From Purshia tridentata (Eukaryota; Streptophyta; Magnoliopsida; Rosales; Rosaceae), in assembly GCA_003254885.1 (NCBI GenBank), contig QANT01006635.1:1-32872 (forward strand): 32,872 nt of DNA, read 5' to 3'. Positions 1-9,456 of the stretch are shown here, one piece after another. Under the pieces are notes generated by a model. It saw only the letters and a list, made by a program, of their open reading frames with translations, had not been told where the DNA came from and did no database searches. Both the position numbers and the translations under genes were made by a program. Position 1 is the first letter of the stretch. The number at the start of each line of letters is the position of its first letter.

Positions 1-230
1 TAGCTGGCCTTGACAACTGTACTAAACAGAAGCCCAACACTCTGTTCGTCACTATCATGAATATAACAAAAAAAGCCCCAATATTTCATATTAATTTACA
101 AAAATCAGTTTCTGAAATCATACTTTGAAATATATTAAATGTTCAATAAAAGCAAGAAACAATAGAAATCAAATCAAATCAAAGGAAAAATAGAAATCAA
201 GAAAATGAAAAAGTAGGTGCATATTGTAGA

Positions 231-362
231 TTATAGGGAGAAAGATACACGGTCGTGAAATATGGGAGAATCAATGGGGTCATCAACAGTGTTCGGTGGC
301 TGGTTGTCGAAGTCTAGCCAGCAGTCCTCGGCGTCCCTTGGTCGGCCGTCATCAGAGTCCAT
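231..362 (-). CDS. Putative first coding exon of a gene continuing off the left edge
   Basis: Reading leftward on the minus strand, an ATG at 362-360 sits in a strong context (GCCATGG) and opens a short acidic frame. It encodes 43 residues, beginning MDSDDGRPRDAEDCWLDFDN, before a stop at 233-231. The strong start, the acidic composition and the GC-rich codons in otherwise AT-rich DNA suggest real coding sequence. A possible splice donor (GTATCT) follows the codon for Arg38 at 249, so the exon may end there and the gene continue beyond position 1. No domain is visible in this fragment and I do not recognise the family. It could instead be a chance short frame, since only one exon is available. 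Confidence 0.45.
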   Translation of the reverse strand: MDSDDGRPRDAEDCWLDFDNQPPNTVDDPIDSPIFHDRVSFSL

Positions 363-1218
363 GGCGAGTTATTTTTAGAGTTGGCTTAGAATTGTAGGAT
401 AGAGAGGAATGAAAGGCTGCATTTTAATGTTAATATCGTCAAAAACTTGCCATTTAGTTCATATTTGGGTTTTTTTAATGGGGAAAACATGTGCAGCCTA
501 GTGATTGGTCCACATCAGTTTTTGAGGACAACTGGGTCCTCAAGGTTGAGTACCCAAGCATTATCCAAATAAGAATATACGATAAAGGAGAGGATGGATG
601 AAATCATGAATGATGAGTGATGATGAGTAACGTGGGAAACTGGGAAAGGAGGTATAGGGACAAGTGAGTTAAATAAAATAAAATAAACTTTTTGTGTTTG
701 AGGTTTGAAGTTTTGGGGATTGAAATATGAAATTTGGGATATGAAGTTTTTATTTAATATTGCATATGTTTTATAACATATAAAACATATAATTTATAAT
801 TTATATAATAAATTTTATATAAAACTAATTCAAAATACCCTAAACACTAATATATATCCATTATCTAATAATAAATTTTATATAAAACTAATTCAAAATA
901 CCTTGAACACTAATATATATCCATTATCTTATTCTCATACCCTAAACTAAACCCTAAATCCTATTGTGTCATAACAAAAAAATTATTAACTTAAATTAAA
1001 ATAAGGTATAAGAACCCATAGAAATATGTCATTCACCTTTTTTATAAAATAAATATATGATTTAATTGAAATAAAACAATTATGACATATATTTATTATC
1101 TAATATATGGTTCAATTGATATATAAAATATATTTTATTATCTAAAATATAATATTAGTTTTATTATCTAAAATGTTAAATGTGTATAAATATATAAATA
1201 TGGAGATTAAGTTTTAAT
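363..1218. other. Intergenic, AT-rich; upstream region of the left-edge gene
   Basis: No coding frame or RNA gene is visible. The stretch includes the presumed promoter of the minus-strand left-edge gene, a short palindromic segment near 523-545 (TTGAGGACA..GGTCCTCAA), a 63-bp tandem duplication at 805-929, and telomere-like CCCTAAA words near 940-960. Beyond these it is low-complexity AT-rich DNA. Confidence 0.6.
805..929. repeat. Tandem duplication, 63-bp unit, two copies
   Basis: Copy 1 (805-867) and copy 2 (868-929) both run from ATAATAAATTTTATATAAAA to CCATTATCT at a constant 63-bp offset. They differ at a few positions (CCCTAAACAC versus CCTTGAACAC). This is an AT-rich, non-coding local duplication. 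Confidence 0.85.
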
Positions 1219-1403
1219 ATTCGGTTCGGTTTAGTAAACTGACGGTTCTAGATTATGAGAACTGAAACCGAACCGACATCTCCGGTTCGGTCCGGTTATG
1301 GTTGTCTTGGTTTCGATTCTACTCGATTCCAGTTGTCTCAGTATCGGTAGCACCGGTTTCAGAACGGTTTCCGGTTTTTCGGTTAAACCGACCCAGCCCT
1401 ACA
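1219..1403. mobile_element. TTCGGTT/AACCGAA-rich element remnant, possibly hAT-type
   Basis: The segment is dense in alternating TTCGGTTCGG, AACCGAACCG and CCGGTT words and ends with CCGACCCAGCCCTAC. Read on the minus strand, that end begins GTAGGGCTGGGTCGG, which resembles the termini of non-autonomous hAT-like elements common in dicots. I do not see a matching left terminus or a clear 8-bp target duplication, so it may be truncated. The family assignment is from memory of similar repeats and is weak; the unusual composition itself is directly visible. Confidence 0.4.
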
Positions 1404-1565
1404 ACAAACCTTCTGCGATAGGCAAACCCTACATGCAAGTGGGCCTGACCCTAACTAAAGTTGTAAACTTGTAGCTGTTTGCTACACAGTATATCATCGT
1501 AGCCCCATAGGTGTGGGCTAAGGTGGATCAAATTCAAATGTTAGCCCAATTGCTATCATATAAGT

Positions 1566-1843
1566 TGTTTTGTTGGCTCAGACTATTTCGACCATCCTGA
1601 ATTACTAAGTTGACCATTCTTGAGCCATTTGACAATAGTCTACCGAAATATTTGTATTATTTCTGTAGACTATTATCGAATGATACAAATATACAAAAGA
1701 GTTCGGTAGTTGGCCACTGAAATAACACAAACATTTGGGTAAACTATTGTCGAACGGTAAACTATTATCGAATGGTCCAAGAGTGGTCAACTTAATAATT
1801 CAAAATGATCAAAATAGTCTGACCCTTTTTTATTTTGGTCAAA
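1566..1843. mobile_element. Fold-back MITE, possibly Mutator-like, with 11-bp flanking repeat
   Basis: The segment folds on itself. The left arm from TCAGACTATTTCGACC (1578) is the inverse of the right arm ending in AAATAGTCTGA (1822), with roughly 65-100 bp of imperfect pairing. Inner matches include GACAATAGTCTACC against GGTAAACTATTGTC. ATCATATAAGT occurs exactly at 1555-1565 and again at 1844-1854, which fits a long target-site duplication such as Mutator-like elements make (usually 9-11 bp). There is no transposase, so the element is non-autonomous. The outer 12-20 bp pair less well than the inner arms, so the exact ends are uncertain. Confidence 0.6.
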
Positions 1844-1854
1844 ATCATATAAGT

Positions 1855-3202
1855 GCATTTTTTTCATAAGTTTTTATTTATATTTTTCAAAGCTACTCAT
1901 ATTCAAATGCTTGATTCCCTAAACATAATACATTCTAAGAGGTCTTGTGTGATACATTTAAGGTATTTCCTAATTCAGGTATGTAGAAAAGAGTTATACT
2001 AATTTTGTCATAAACATGGGATTCTCGAGTCTTCATGTACCTTCACATAATTTCTTTTTCTTTTTTATCAAATTTAAAGTCGTGAGACAATTGTTTTAAT
2101 TGATTACTCACCTTAGAAACAACCTTAACTTTAATTTAAAGTACCCATTGCTCCATTCGTGAATTGTAGTTACATTGTCTGATGAAACTTTCTTTGAAAC
2201 CGAGTGTCATAACGTGAGTAAAATTTGATCTTAGAAAACTGATTTATAAGCAAATGGTGCCCAAAAACACCATAACTAATTTAAGATATTCTATTTTCAT
2301 AACATGAATGATTCAATTTGAAGTTATCAGTTTACTATAGTGCTCTTTGCTCGGTTGACCAGCCCTACATATTTAATTCAACAAAACTTGATATTTTTGT
2401 AGAAAAAACGTAAAGTCTTGGCAGTAAACACCCAATTGTCCACATTCACATCTAGTTGATAGACAGTAGATAGTTTGGTCTTCAACGTGAGGCCCATTAA
2501 TTTTGGGAATAATGCTTAATACTTTTAAATTGATTTTTGAAAACATTTTATAAAATTAGCTTCCAGAAGAAACATCAAAAATTCTTTTCACATTTGGTTT
2601 ATAAATGACAGTGAGAAAAGTCTTTACATGAGTGGCGTTGTGATTGGGTAACTGGTGGATCTTTTGGTTTGCGCACCATGCAGGAATGTTAGTCGTTCCA
2701 GCTTGAAAGTTGCAGCATGTCACATGCTGACTCCAAACATCATTTAATTAATTATATGATGGGGATTGGTCCAAAAATTGAAATTATATGATGTGAATTT
2801 CTTTTCTTTTTTTCTTTATATTTTCAGCAGAATGGAAATACCTAGTTCACACTTCATAGTTCGATAGAAAGCTCTTCATCAGCTAACCAAGTTATTTAAT
2901 TCATTTTTCTCATCTAAAAAGTTAAAAGAAAAAGAACTACATATATTCTTCTTCTCATCCTTCCCTTTCCTCCAACCAATGGCTCTATGGGCAGAGTCTG
3001 AGCACCATAAGAAAAGAAAAGAAAGACAAAAGGCCTCTAAAGCCAAATGTGTGCTTCTCAAAAGAGGCATCATGGGTTGAAAAATGGTCATGGCAGTATG
3101 GCACCTCAATTGTCAAAGTCGATATTAGTTGGGATAGTGGTGGCTTCAAAAAATTTTCTTCATGAGGCAAATATGATGAAACTTTCAATATTCTTGTGTA
3201 CT
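1855..3202. other. Intergenic, nothing recognisable
   Basis: AT-rich DNA without a supported gene. A short inverted repeat (AGCATGTCACATGCT) lies near 2713. The open frames around 2.9-3.2 kb on both strands overlap each other, lack homology I can recognise, and run partly into the fold-back element that follows. Confidence 0.55.
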
Positions 3203-3520
3203 AATTATAATTTGTCCCTCAAAATTATTGGGGTTTTCACACTTTGTCTCCTGAGATAATATTTTTTGAACGTTAATCCCCCATACCCTGTTTCATCATA
3301 CAAAAAAAATCCCAAAATGCAAAGAAAAAAAATTGTTTTATCTGTTAGTTTTGCATATTTCGCGCTCAAAGTAAATAACATGTATACCAAATTAACAGCC
3401 TATTTGATTTTTCTTTTACAAAAGGAAGTTATATGTTTGACTAAACATAGGGAGTCAAAAAATTTAATTTAGGGGAGCAAAGTGAAAACTCCCTGATAAA
3501 TTGAGGAGTTAAATTGTAAT
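3203..3520. mobile_element. Degenerate fold-back (MITE-like) element, about 320 bp
   Basis: The left end (AATTATAATTTGTCCCTC, then GGGGTTTTCACACTTTGTC) is an imperfect inverted copy of the right end. Reversed, the right end reads ATTACAATTTAACTCCTC, then AGGGAGTTTTCACTTTGCTC. Pairing extends over about 55 bp at each end with mismatches and small indels. No transposase frame lies inside. This is the pattern of an old non-autonomous DNA transposon. I could not identify a target-site duplication or the superfamily. Confidence 0.5.
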
Positions 3521-4690
3521 CAACCTTTTTTCCTTAAGAAAAAGAGCTTTCAAATACTTTTCAATGACCATGCCTTAGTCTCTTCGAGTCATTTTATCAA
3601 GCATGTTGCCCCATCCATAAAGGGTTATTGAAGCAATTTTAAAGAGTGAAGATAATGGTGAAGCGGCAATTGCCTTCACTAGACCCCAAGTGAGTTCCTT
3701 CTTAACCTAGGATGGTTGAACATGGCATTGAGAGTATATTTCACATTGGGAATAAGTTTTATGTTACAATATATAATATTTGAGCCTATGGCTAATGTTT
3801 AGTCACACATACTCCACATCACATAATATAAGTTGCCTACATATTTAACTAAAGTCATGTATGTCACATGTAATAGAGTGTAAAGAGAATATAGTTGATT
3901 TTGGACTTAATACTCTAATCCCAACCAATTGTTTATCAATAGCTGAATTTACTTAAATGTTGGTGGGAGGAGTGGTGTACCACTTAACTTCACCTAACAT
4001 AATAAATTTGTAGATCTAAATAATATCCAAGTAATTAAAACGTTCACACAAGTACAACCTTACAAATCTAAAAATGAAGCTATAGACAATAAAGTTTGGT
4101 GCTTCTTTAATTTCAAATCTTTTCACTTGGAGAATGACGGTGAATTGAATCTAATCAAAATCAGTTTTGCAAAAGCCTCCAATTAAAACGCAACCTTATT
4201 AGAGAGACTACATTTATGGATACCGGCCACCATTAAAGCCCTTTAACAATGTATGGTTTCAGTTACATCAACAGATTACTTGTGGCTTTGTGAGGACACT
4301 AATATATGTGTACATTATTCATGCGGGTTGGATTTAATGTGGTCAGGTATACAAAGTACCATTCATCCAACAATTATTTTCTTTTGATGAAAAGTCCCAA
4401 ACTTGGTTGCTGTATGATTGACAATTTGACATGTAGGCCAAACATAAGAATACAGATTGTGACATTATAGAACATTTCACCCATTTTAATGAAATTAATT
4501 AAAAATATTATGTGGTCTAATTTTAATTTATGTGGATTTAGTTTTCAACAATGAATTTTGGTCATATTTATCTGTTGTGTATCTGTTGTTATGGACTTAT
4601 AATAATTAGAATTTTATGATAATTAAAATTTAGTAAAGGTATTTGACTTCATATATAATCTTGCTAAAATATGAGCATCCTTCTTTGTAC
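3521..4690. other. Intergenic, nothing recognisable
   Basis: Anonymous AT-rich DNA with no supported coding frame, RNA gene or clear element. Confidence 0.55.
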
Positions 4691-4855
4691 GACCTATTTT
4701 CATCTTCCGCTCACTTCAACATTTCAGAAATGACTAGATATAACCAATTAACTATATAAGACCTATTTTCATCTTCCGCTCACTTCAACATTTCTCATTA
4801 ATATATATATATATATAATCAGAAATGACTAGATATAACCAATTAACTATATATT
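4691..4855. repeat. Tandem duplication (69-bp unit), one copy interrupted by an AT insert
   Basis: Copy 1 (4691-4759) begins GACCTATTTTCATCTTCCGC and ends AATTAACTATATA. Copy 2 starts at 4760 and is nearly identical, but carries an extra segment of about 26 bp (TCATTA, then AT repeats) at 4795-4820 between the words AACATTTC and AGAAATGAC. Either copy 2 gained an AT-microsatellite insert or copy 1 lost it. Confidence 0.85.
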
Positions 4856-5183
4856 ATTAAGTACATTTTTAGAATTGCTATCAGGAGCTAAATTCCCAAT
4901 ATAGAATTGAAGATTACTAACAGATTTTGCAGATACCAAATTTGGACATGCATGACTTGAAACCAATACAATTCATTTCATTTTGGATCAATCAAATACA
5001 CGACCAATCCATGACAACCCTTGATCGCCATTACTTCTCACTTGGACTCACCACACCAAGATACACCAGAGAGCACCGCATCCCTCCTCCCCACACCCGA
5101 ATAACCAAACAGGGAAAGAAGAGAAAAGGTGATGAAAACAGAGAACATCAAGAAAAAAATGAAACGCAAAGCTTATTAATGGT

Positions 5184-5208
5184 AGAGAGAGAGAGAGAGA
5201 GAGAGAGA
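5184..5208. repeat. (AG)n microsatellite
   Basis: An uninterrupted AG dinucleotide run of 25 bp in the upstream region of the GT14 gene, shortly before the CT-rich leader. Confidence 0.95.
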
Positions 5209-5309
5209 TACAACACAAATATTAGAAGAAACAGTTGAACCAGTTGTTGCCGTGTTGGTGAATCCCAGAAGAGACCGAAAAGCATAACGAGACGCCTGAG
5301 TTCAAGTGA

Positions 5310-6454
5310 GAGAGATTCCTTAAAAATCTCTCATTTCTCTCTCTCACACACCCACACGTCCTCTCGACACGCACTCACTCATTTGCATTTTTTTATGTAT
5401 GAATATGATGATTGTATGATTGTCCTCTCTCTCTCCAAATCGTGTTTTTTCTTTTTTATATTCCTCTACGTGCATCGACGTTCTTGCTCTTCTTCCCCAT
5501 AAAAATAAAATTTGGTTTCATCTTCTTCTCACATCTCAAGCTGTCTTCCCCCACTCTCTCTTTCATTTTACAGTTTCCAATTTTTTTGTTTTGCTAATTT
5601 TGCTCAAATGGGTTCCAACTTTTCTGGGAATTGGTTAATTTGTCTGTTGAGCTAAAGATTCAGCTGCCTTGGTATGTGATATGTTTCCTTCATACAATCT
5701 CCTTCTCTGTGAAATTAAATATTCATGATTTTTATGTTTTTGGTTGGATGATATCAAGCTGCAAATTTCTGATCTGGGTTTTCTCTGTTTTGCATGGCTG
5801 AATCATTGTGCTTTTGTTTGACTCCGTGCAGATATTTGATTTCTGAGCCTTGTGTGACCATGTAATTAGGGACTATATGAAGAAAATAGGATTGGGAATT
5901 TTCTTTGATTAGGCTTAGTTTTGCTACTGATTGTGTCAATATCAATGTACACATCTTATATTATATTTAAATTAAGCCATTGGAAACAGGGTTACAAGCT
6001 ATTGTTTTTTAATTATATATTTTAATTGTTTGCTTGTTTGAATCCTCTGTTGGTCCATATTCGATTTTCTTGATGCATGATTTGTGTCTCTTCTGGTATA
6101 TTTTTAAGTTGATCTTTCTCTCTGTCCCTATCGTTGATCTCCTTGCTTGATTATAAATAATATGTGGTTTTGGCAGTTCTTAGCACCAATTCTTGAGCTT
6201 AATGTTTACGGCAAGCTCCAATATTCTTTGCTTGCTGCAAATTAAAGGCAACAATTTATGAATCAATATATTCATTTTAATATTTGGTGTTTTGATTCAA
6301 CAGCTGTTTCAAAAGTCTGAATTTTTGAATATTTATGAGAAGGGGTCTCAATCCGGTATCAACGGCGGTTATTTAAATTCCAAAGCACGGTTTGGCAATT
6401 GAGGAAAATGGGTATGTGACAGTACTTGATTGGAGCCCATAATAAGGTTTGGCA
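5310..6454 (+). promoter_or_regulatory. Probable promoter/5' leader of the GT14 gene, with candidate leader intron
   Basis: The segment starts pyrimidine-rich (CTCATTTCTCTCTCTCACAC, then CTCTCTCTCTCC near 5425), as many plant transcription-start regions are. A good donor (TTG|GTATGTG) is at 5671/5672. Candidate acceptors are TTGGCAG ending at 6176 and CAACAG ending at 6303, so a leader intron of about 505-632 bp is plausible. A minimal upstream frame, ATGGGTATGTGA, lies at 6408-6419, 36 bp before the start codon. All of this is inferred from signals; the transcription start is unknown. Confidence 0.4.
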
Positions 6455-8414
6455 ATGGGGTCTGCAAACATGGAGAAGAAATGGCTATTCCCTCTTGTCA
6501 TAAGCTCTTGCATATGCATATTCCTTCTAGCCACGTCCTTGAACTTGGGTCTTGTCTCTTCACCACACGCAATCAATTCAATCTTCTCAATTTTCCCATC
6601 TCGATTAGTATCAAACCAAACTAGTCCAGCTTTTGCTGAGACAATAGTTTCACAAGCTCCACCACCCCCTCCTTCAGTACCACCACTTCCCCGTTTTGCT
6701 TATCTAATTTCCGGGTCAAAAGGGGATTTGGAAAAGCTTTGGAGAACTCTTCATGCGCTGTACCATCCGTTGAATCAATATGTTCTTCATTTAGACCTTG
6801 AGTCGCCGGCAGCAGAAAGATTGGAGCTTGTTTCACGAGTGAAAAATGAGACCATCTTTAGTACAGTTGGGAATGTATTTGTGATTAAAAAAGCTAATAT
6901 GGTGACTTACAGAGGACCTACAATGGTTGCCAATACTCTTCATGCCTGTGCAATTCTTCTCAAGAGGAGCAAGGATTGGGATTGGTTTATCAACCTCAGC
7001 GCCTCAGATTATCCTCTTGTTACTCAAGATGGTTAGCCCATATCATTTTGAAGTAGTAAAATTTTCCAGGATATAAGCTTTTGTGCTAAAAGTGACTGAT
7101 GGATTTGTTTTTGTACAGATCTTCTTTATACTTTTTCAAATTTAAATCGAAATCTGAATTTCATTGAGCATACAAGCCAACTTGGTTGGAAGGAGTGAGC
7201 TCTCTCTCTCTCTCTCTCTCTGCACTCTACACACTATATATATGTAGAATTTTCAGATATTATTACCATAACTCATCCTTTATTAACTTGGGGGTTTCAG
7301 GGAAAAACGAGCAATGCCTTTGATTCTAGATCCTGGTCTCTACTCATCAAATAAACAAGATGTTTTTTGGGTTACACCCAAACGAACATTGCCAACTTCA
7401 TTTAAATTGTTTACTGGTGAGTATTGAATTGGTTCTCTTGCAGTTCTCTGGACTTCTGGTTACTCACAAAAGTTTTAACCCATGCACAATCTAAAATCTT
7501 CATGTTGACAAGACTAAGTGATGATAATAAGAACATTGGAAATTCTTGATTAGGATCTTATCTTGTATTTTTGTTTAATTTGTCATTTCTATTGCTGAGA
7601 AGACATTGCCAGGTTACTAGAATTCTATTTGGTGAGCTTTTGAGGGATTTACTTATAAATACAACCTGCTGTGGAAATCTTGTTCTTTGTAACATGTCTG
7701 CTGTGTTTTCTAATTTTCATACGTTCAAGTTGGACCACTGAACCAATTTGATACTTGTTCTTTGTAACATGTCTGCTGTGTAACATGGCCCTGCTTGAAG
7801 ATTCAAAAAAAACTTTCCTTCTTCTGCATTGTCATTATCTTCTTCTCATTTCTTGTCTAATTGATTTCCTGTTCTTTGTCTTGCACAATTAATCAAGATG
7901 CAGCATTGTTGCAGGTTCTGCATGGATGGTCTTGTCACGCTGGTTTGTAGAGTACTGCGTTTGGGGTTGGGATAATCTACCGAGGGTCCTTCTCATGTAC
8001 TACACAAACTTTGTCTCCTCACCTGAAGGCTACTTTCACACAGTTATATGCAATGTGCCAGAGTTTGCTAATACTGCAGTCAACCATGATTTGCACTATA
8101 TTTCTTGGGATATTCCTCCCAGACAGCATCCCCATGTCCTCAACATTAATGACACAAACAAGATGATTGCAAGTGGTGCTGCCTTTGCTCGGAAATTCAA
8201 ATATAATGACCCGGTCCTGGACAAGATTGATAAGGATTTACTTCGTCGTAAAAAAGGGGGCTTCACTCCTGGTGGTTGGTGTTCTGGTAAACCCAAATGC
8301 TCCAGTGTTGGGAACCCGAACAAGCTCAAACCAGGTCCAGGTGCCCAGAGGCTTCGCACCCTTGTGGCTAGGCTAACTTTGACAGCTATGTTTGACCAAA
8401 ATCAGTGTAAATAG
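6455..8414 (+). CDS. GT14 family glycosyltransferase (beta-glucuronosyltransferase GlcAT14-like)
   Basis: Complete four-exon gene: 6455-7031, 7119-7194, 7301-7416, 7915-8414, giving 422 aa. All introns are GT..AG and phase is kept at each join. The product is a type II Golgi membrane protein: a short cytosolic start (MGSANMEKKW), one hydrophobic anchor at about 12-31, a Pro-rich stem (about 70-79), then a Branch/GT14 domain from RFAYLISGSKGD. Family hallmarks visible are LHALYHPLNQYVLHLDLES, VTYRGPTMVANTLHA, DWDWFINLSASDYPL, GSAWMVLSRWFVEY, SSPEGYFHTV and TPGGWCSGKPKC. Characterised plant members add glucuronic acid to arabinogalactan-protein glycans. From memory it most resembles the Arabidopsis At4g27480-type members; the substrate here is inferred. 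The ATG at 6455 was chosen because upstream in-frame codons offer only TTG; a second Met (MEKKW) lies five codons on. It is convergent with the SPA gene. Confidence 0.93.
7200..7221. repeat. (CT)n microsatellite in GT14 intron 2
   Basis: A 22-bp CT run begins five bases after the donor GT of intron 2, so the repeat sits right next to a splice site. Length variation here could matter for splicing or serve as a marker. Confidence 0.95.
7679..7781. repeat. 28-bp direct repeat pair in GT14 intron 3
   Basis: The 28-bp stretch beginning CTTGTTCTTTGTAACATGTC is present exactly at 7679-7706 and again at 7754-7781, 75 bp apart. The sequence between is not duplicated. Intron 3 (7417-7914) shows nothing else of note. 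Confidence 0.9.
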
Positions 8415-9456
8415 ATTCTGTGGAAATTCTTGGTGCAAAGAAAGATAGTGAAAGGAAAAGAGAAAGGTAAAAAGAAGAAAACCATAGTTCTATCTATAAA
8501 CTGGACAACAGGTTATTGTGATTTAGGGGATCAATTTTGATGTTAAATTTGTAAGAATTGAGGCAGGTTAGTGTCCTCTTAAGCATAACAACATAAGTTG
8601 TCATATTCTTCAAACCAAAAAGGTGTTTGGTCATTGTTGTTTTGGTAGGTTCTATATGTAGAACGTTTACAATCATAAATTAGTATACTCTTCTTCCACC
8701 TCGGTTCCTTTTTTTGCCCTTTTTTGTCTTCAGATGTTTTGTATTTTATAGACTAGAATTTTGACTTTGTAATGGTAATGGTTAGAAATGATGGGATGGA
8801 TACAAATGCTAAGAACGGAAACACCGAAACTGAGTCATGTTCCAAATTTTGGAACACTGTGAGGCCAGGCACATGAAGCACTGGGGGTGGGGGTTGGTTT
8901 ATTTTTCAATCAATTTCTGTTAATTTTCTTAAATCTCATTTATTCAAGTTTATTCAAACATAATCCAATTGCAATTTCTCTTGATTGAGTATTCGATTGT
9001 GGTGGATCGGTTGACTGGATTTATTTATTTTTTAAGAATCTTTGTTGAGATGAGAAATCGTTGAATTTATGTTTAATCAATGCTTCTCCTTACCAAAAAA
9101 GTCTCACTATCATCACACAAAATAAGGAGTATTTCAAAATTATAGCAATATAAATTGATTTTGAATCGTAGACATTACAAATTATACAGAAATCCCAGTT
9201 TCTACCTTTCTTTATCCTTTAAATTTTTATCTACAAATGGCATTTGAACTTGCAAGAACATTCTCACTTTCACATTAACCACATCCCGCTATCATCTAAT
9301 ACCAAAATTTGTTGCTTGCAATCATTGAATCCTCATAACCTTGTAAAGCTTATGAGGCAGCAAGCTTCTGATTCCTTTACCTCATTTTTGTTCTCAATAC
9401 CCATCCTGCCAGAATCAGTAATTTACCATTGAGAGCAAAAGGTTAAATTAATCAAA
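8415..9456. other. Convergent intergenic region: 3' UTRs of GT14 and SPA genes
   Basis: GT14 ends at 8414 on the plus strand and SPA ends at 9457 on the minus strand, so this 1 kb holds both 3' UTRs and a short spacer. AATAAA-type words on the minus strand lie near 9021-9031. No coding frame with recognisable homology is present. Confidence 0.6.

Noticed and set aside
2879..3472. Cluster of overlapping 60-76 codon frames on both strands
   Set aside because: They contradict each other, overlap a fold-back element, and have no recognisable product.
4927..5238. 103-codon plus-strand frame upstream of GT14
   Set aside because: It does not begin at a convincing start, ends through the AG microsatellite (giving ERERERER), and shows no family features.
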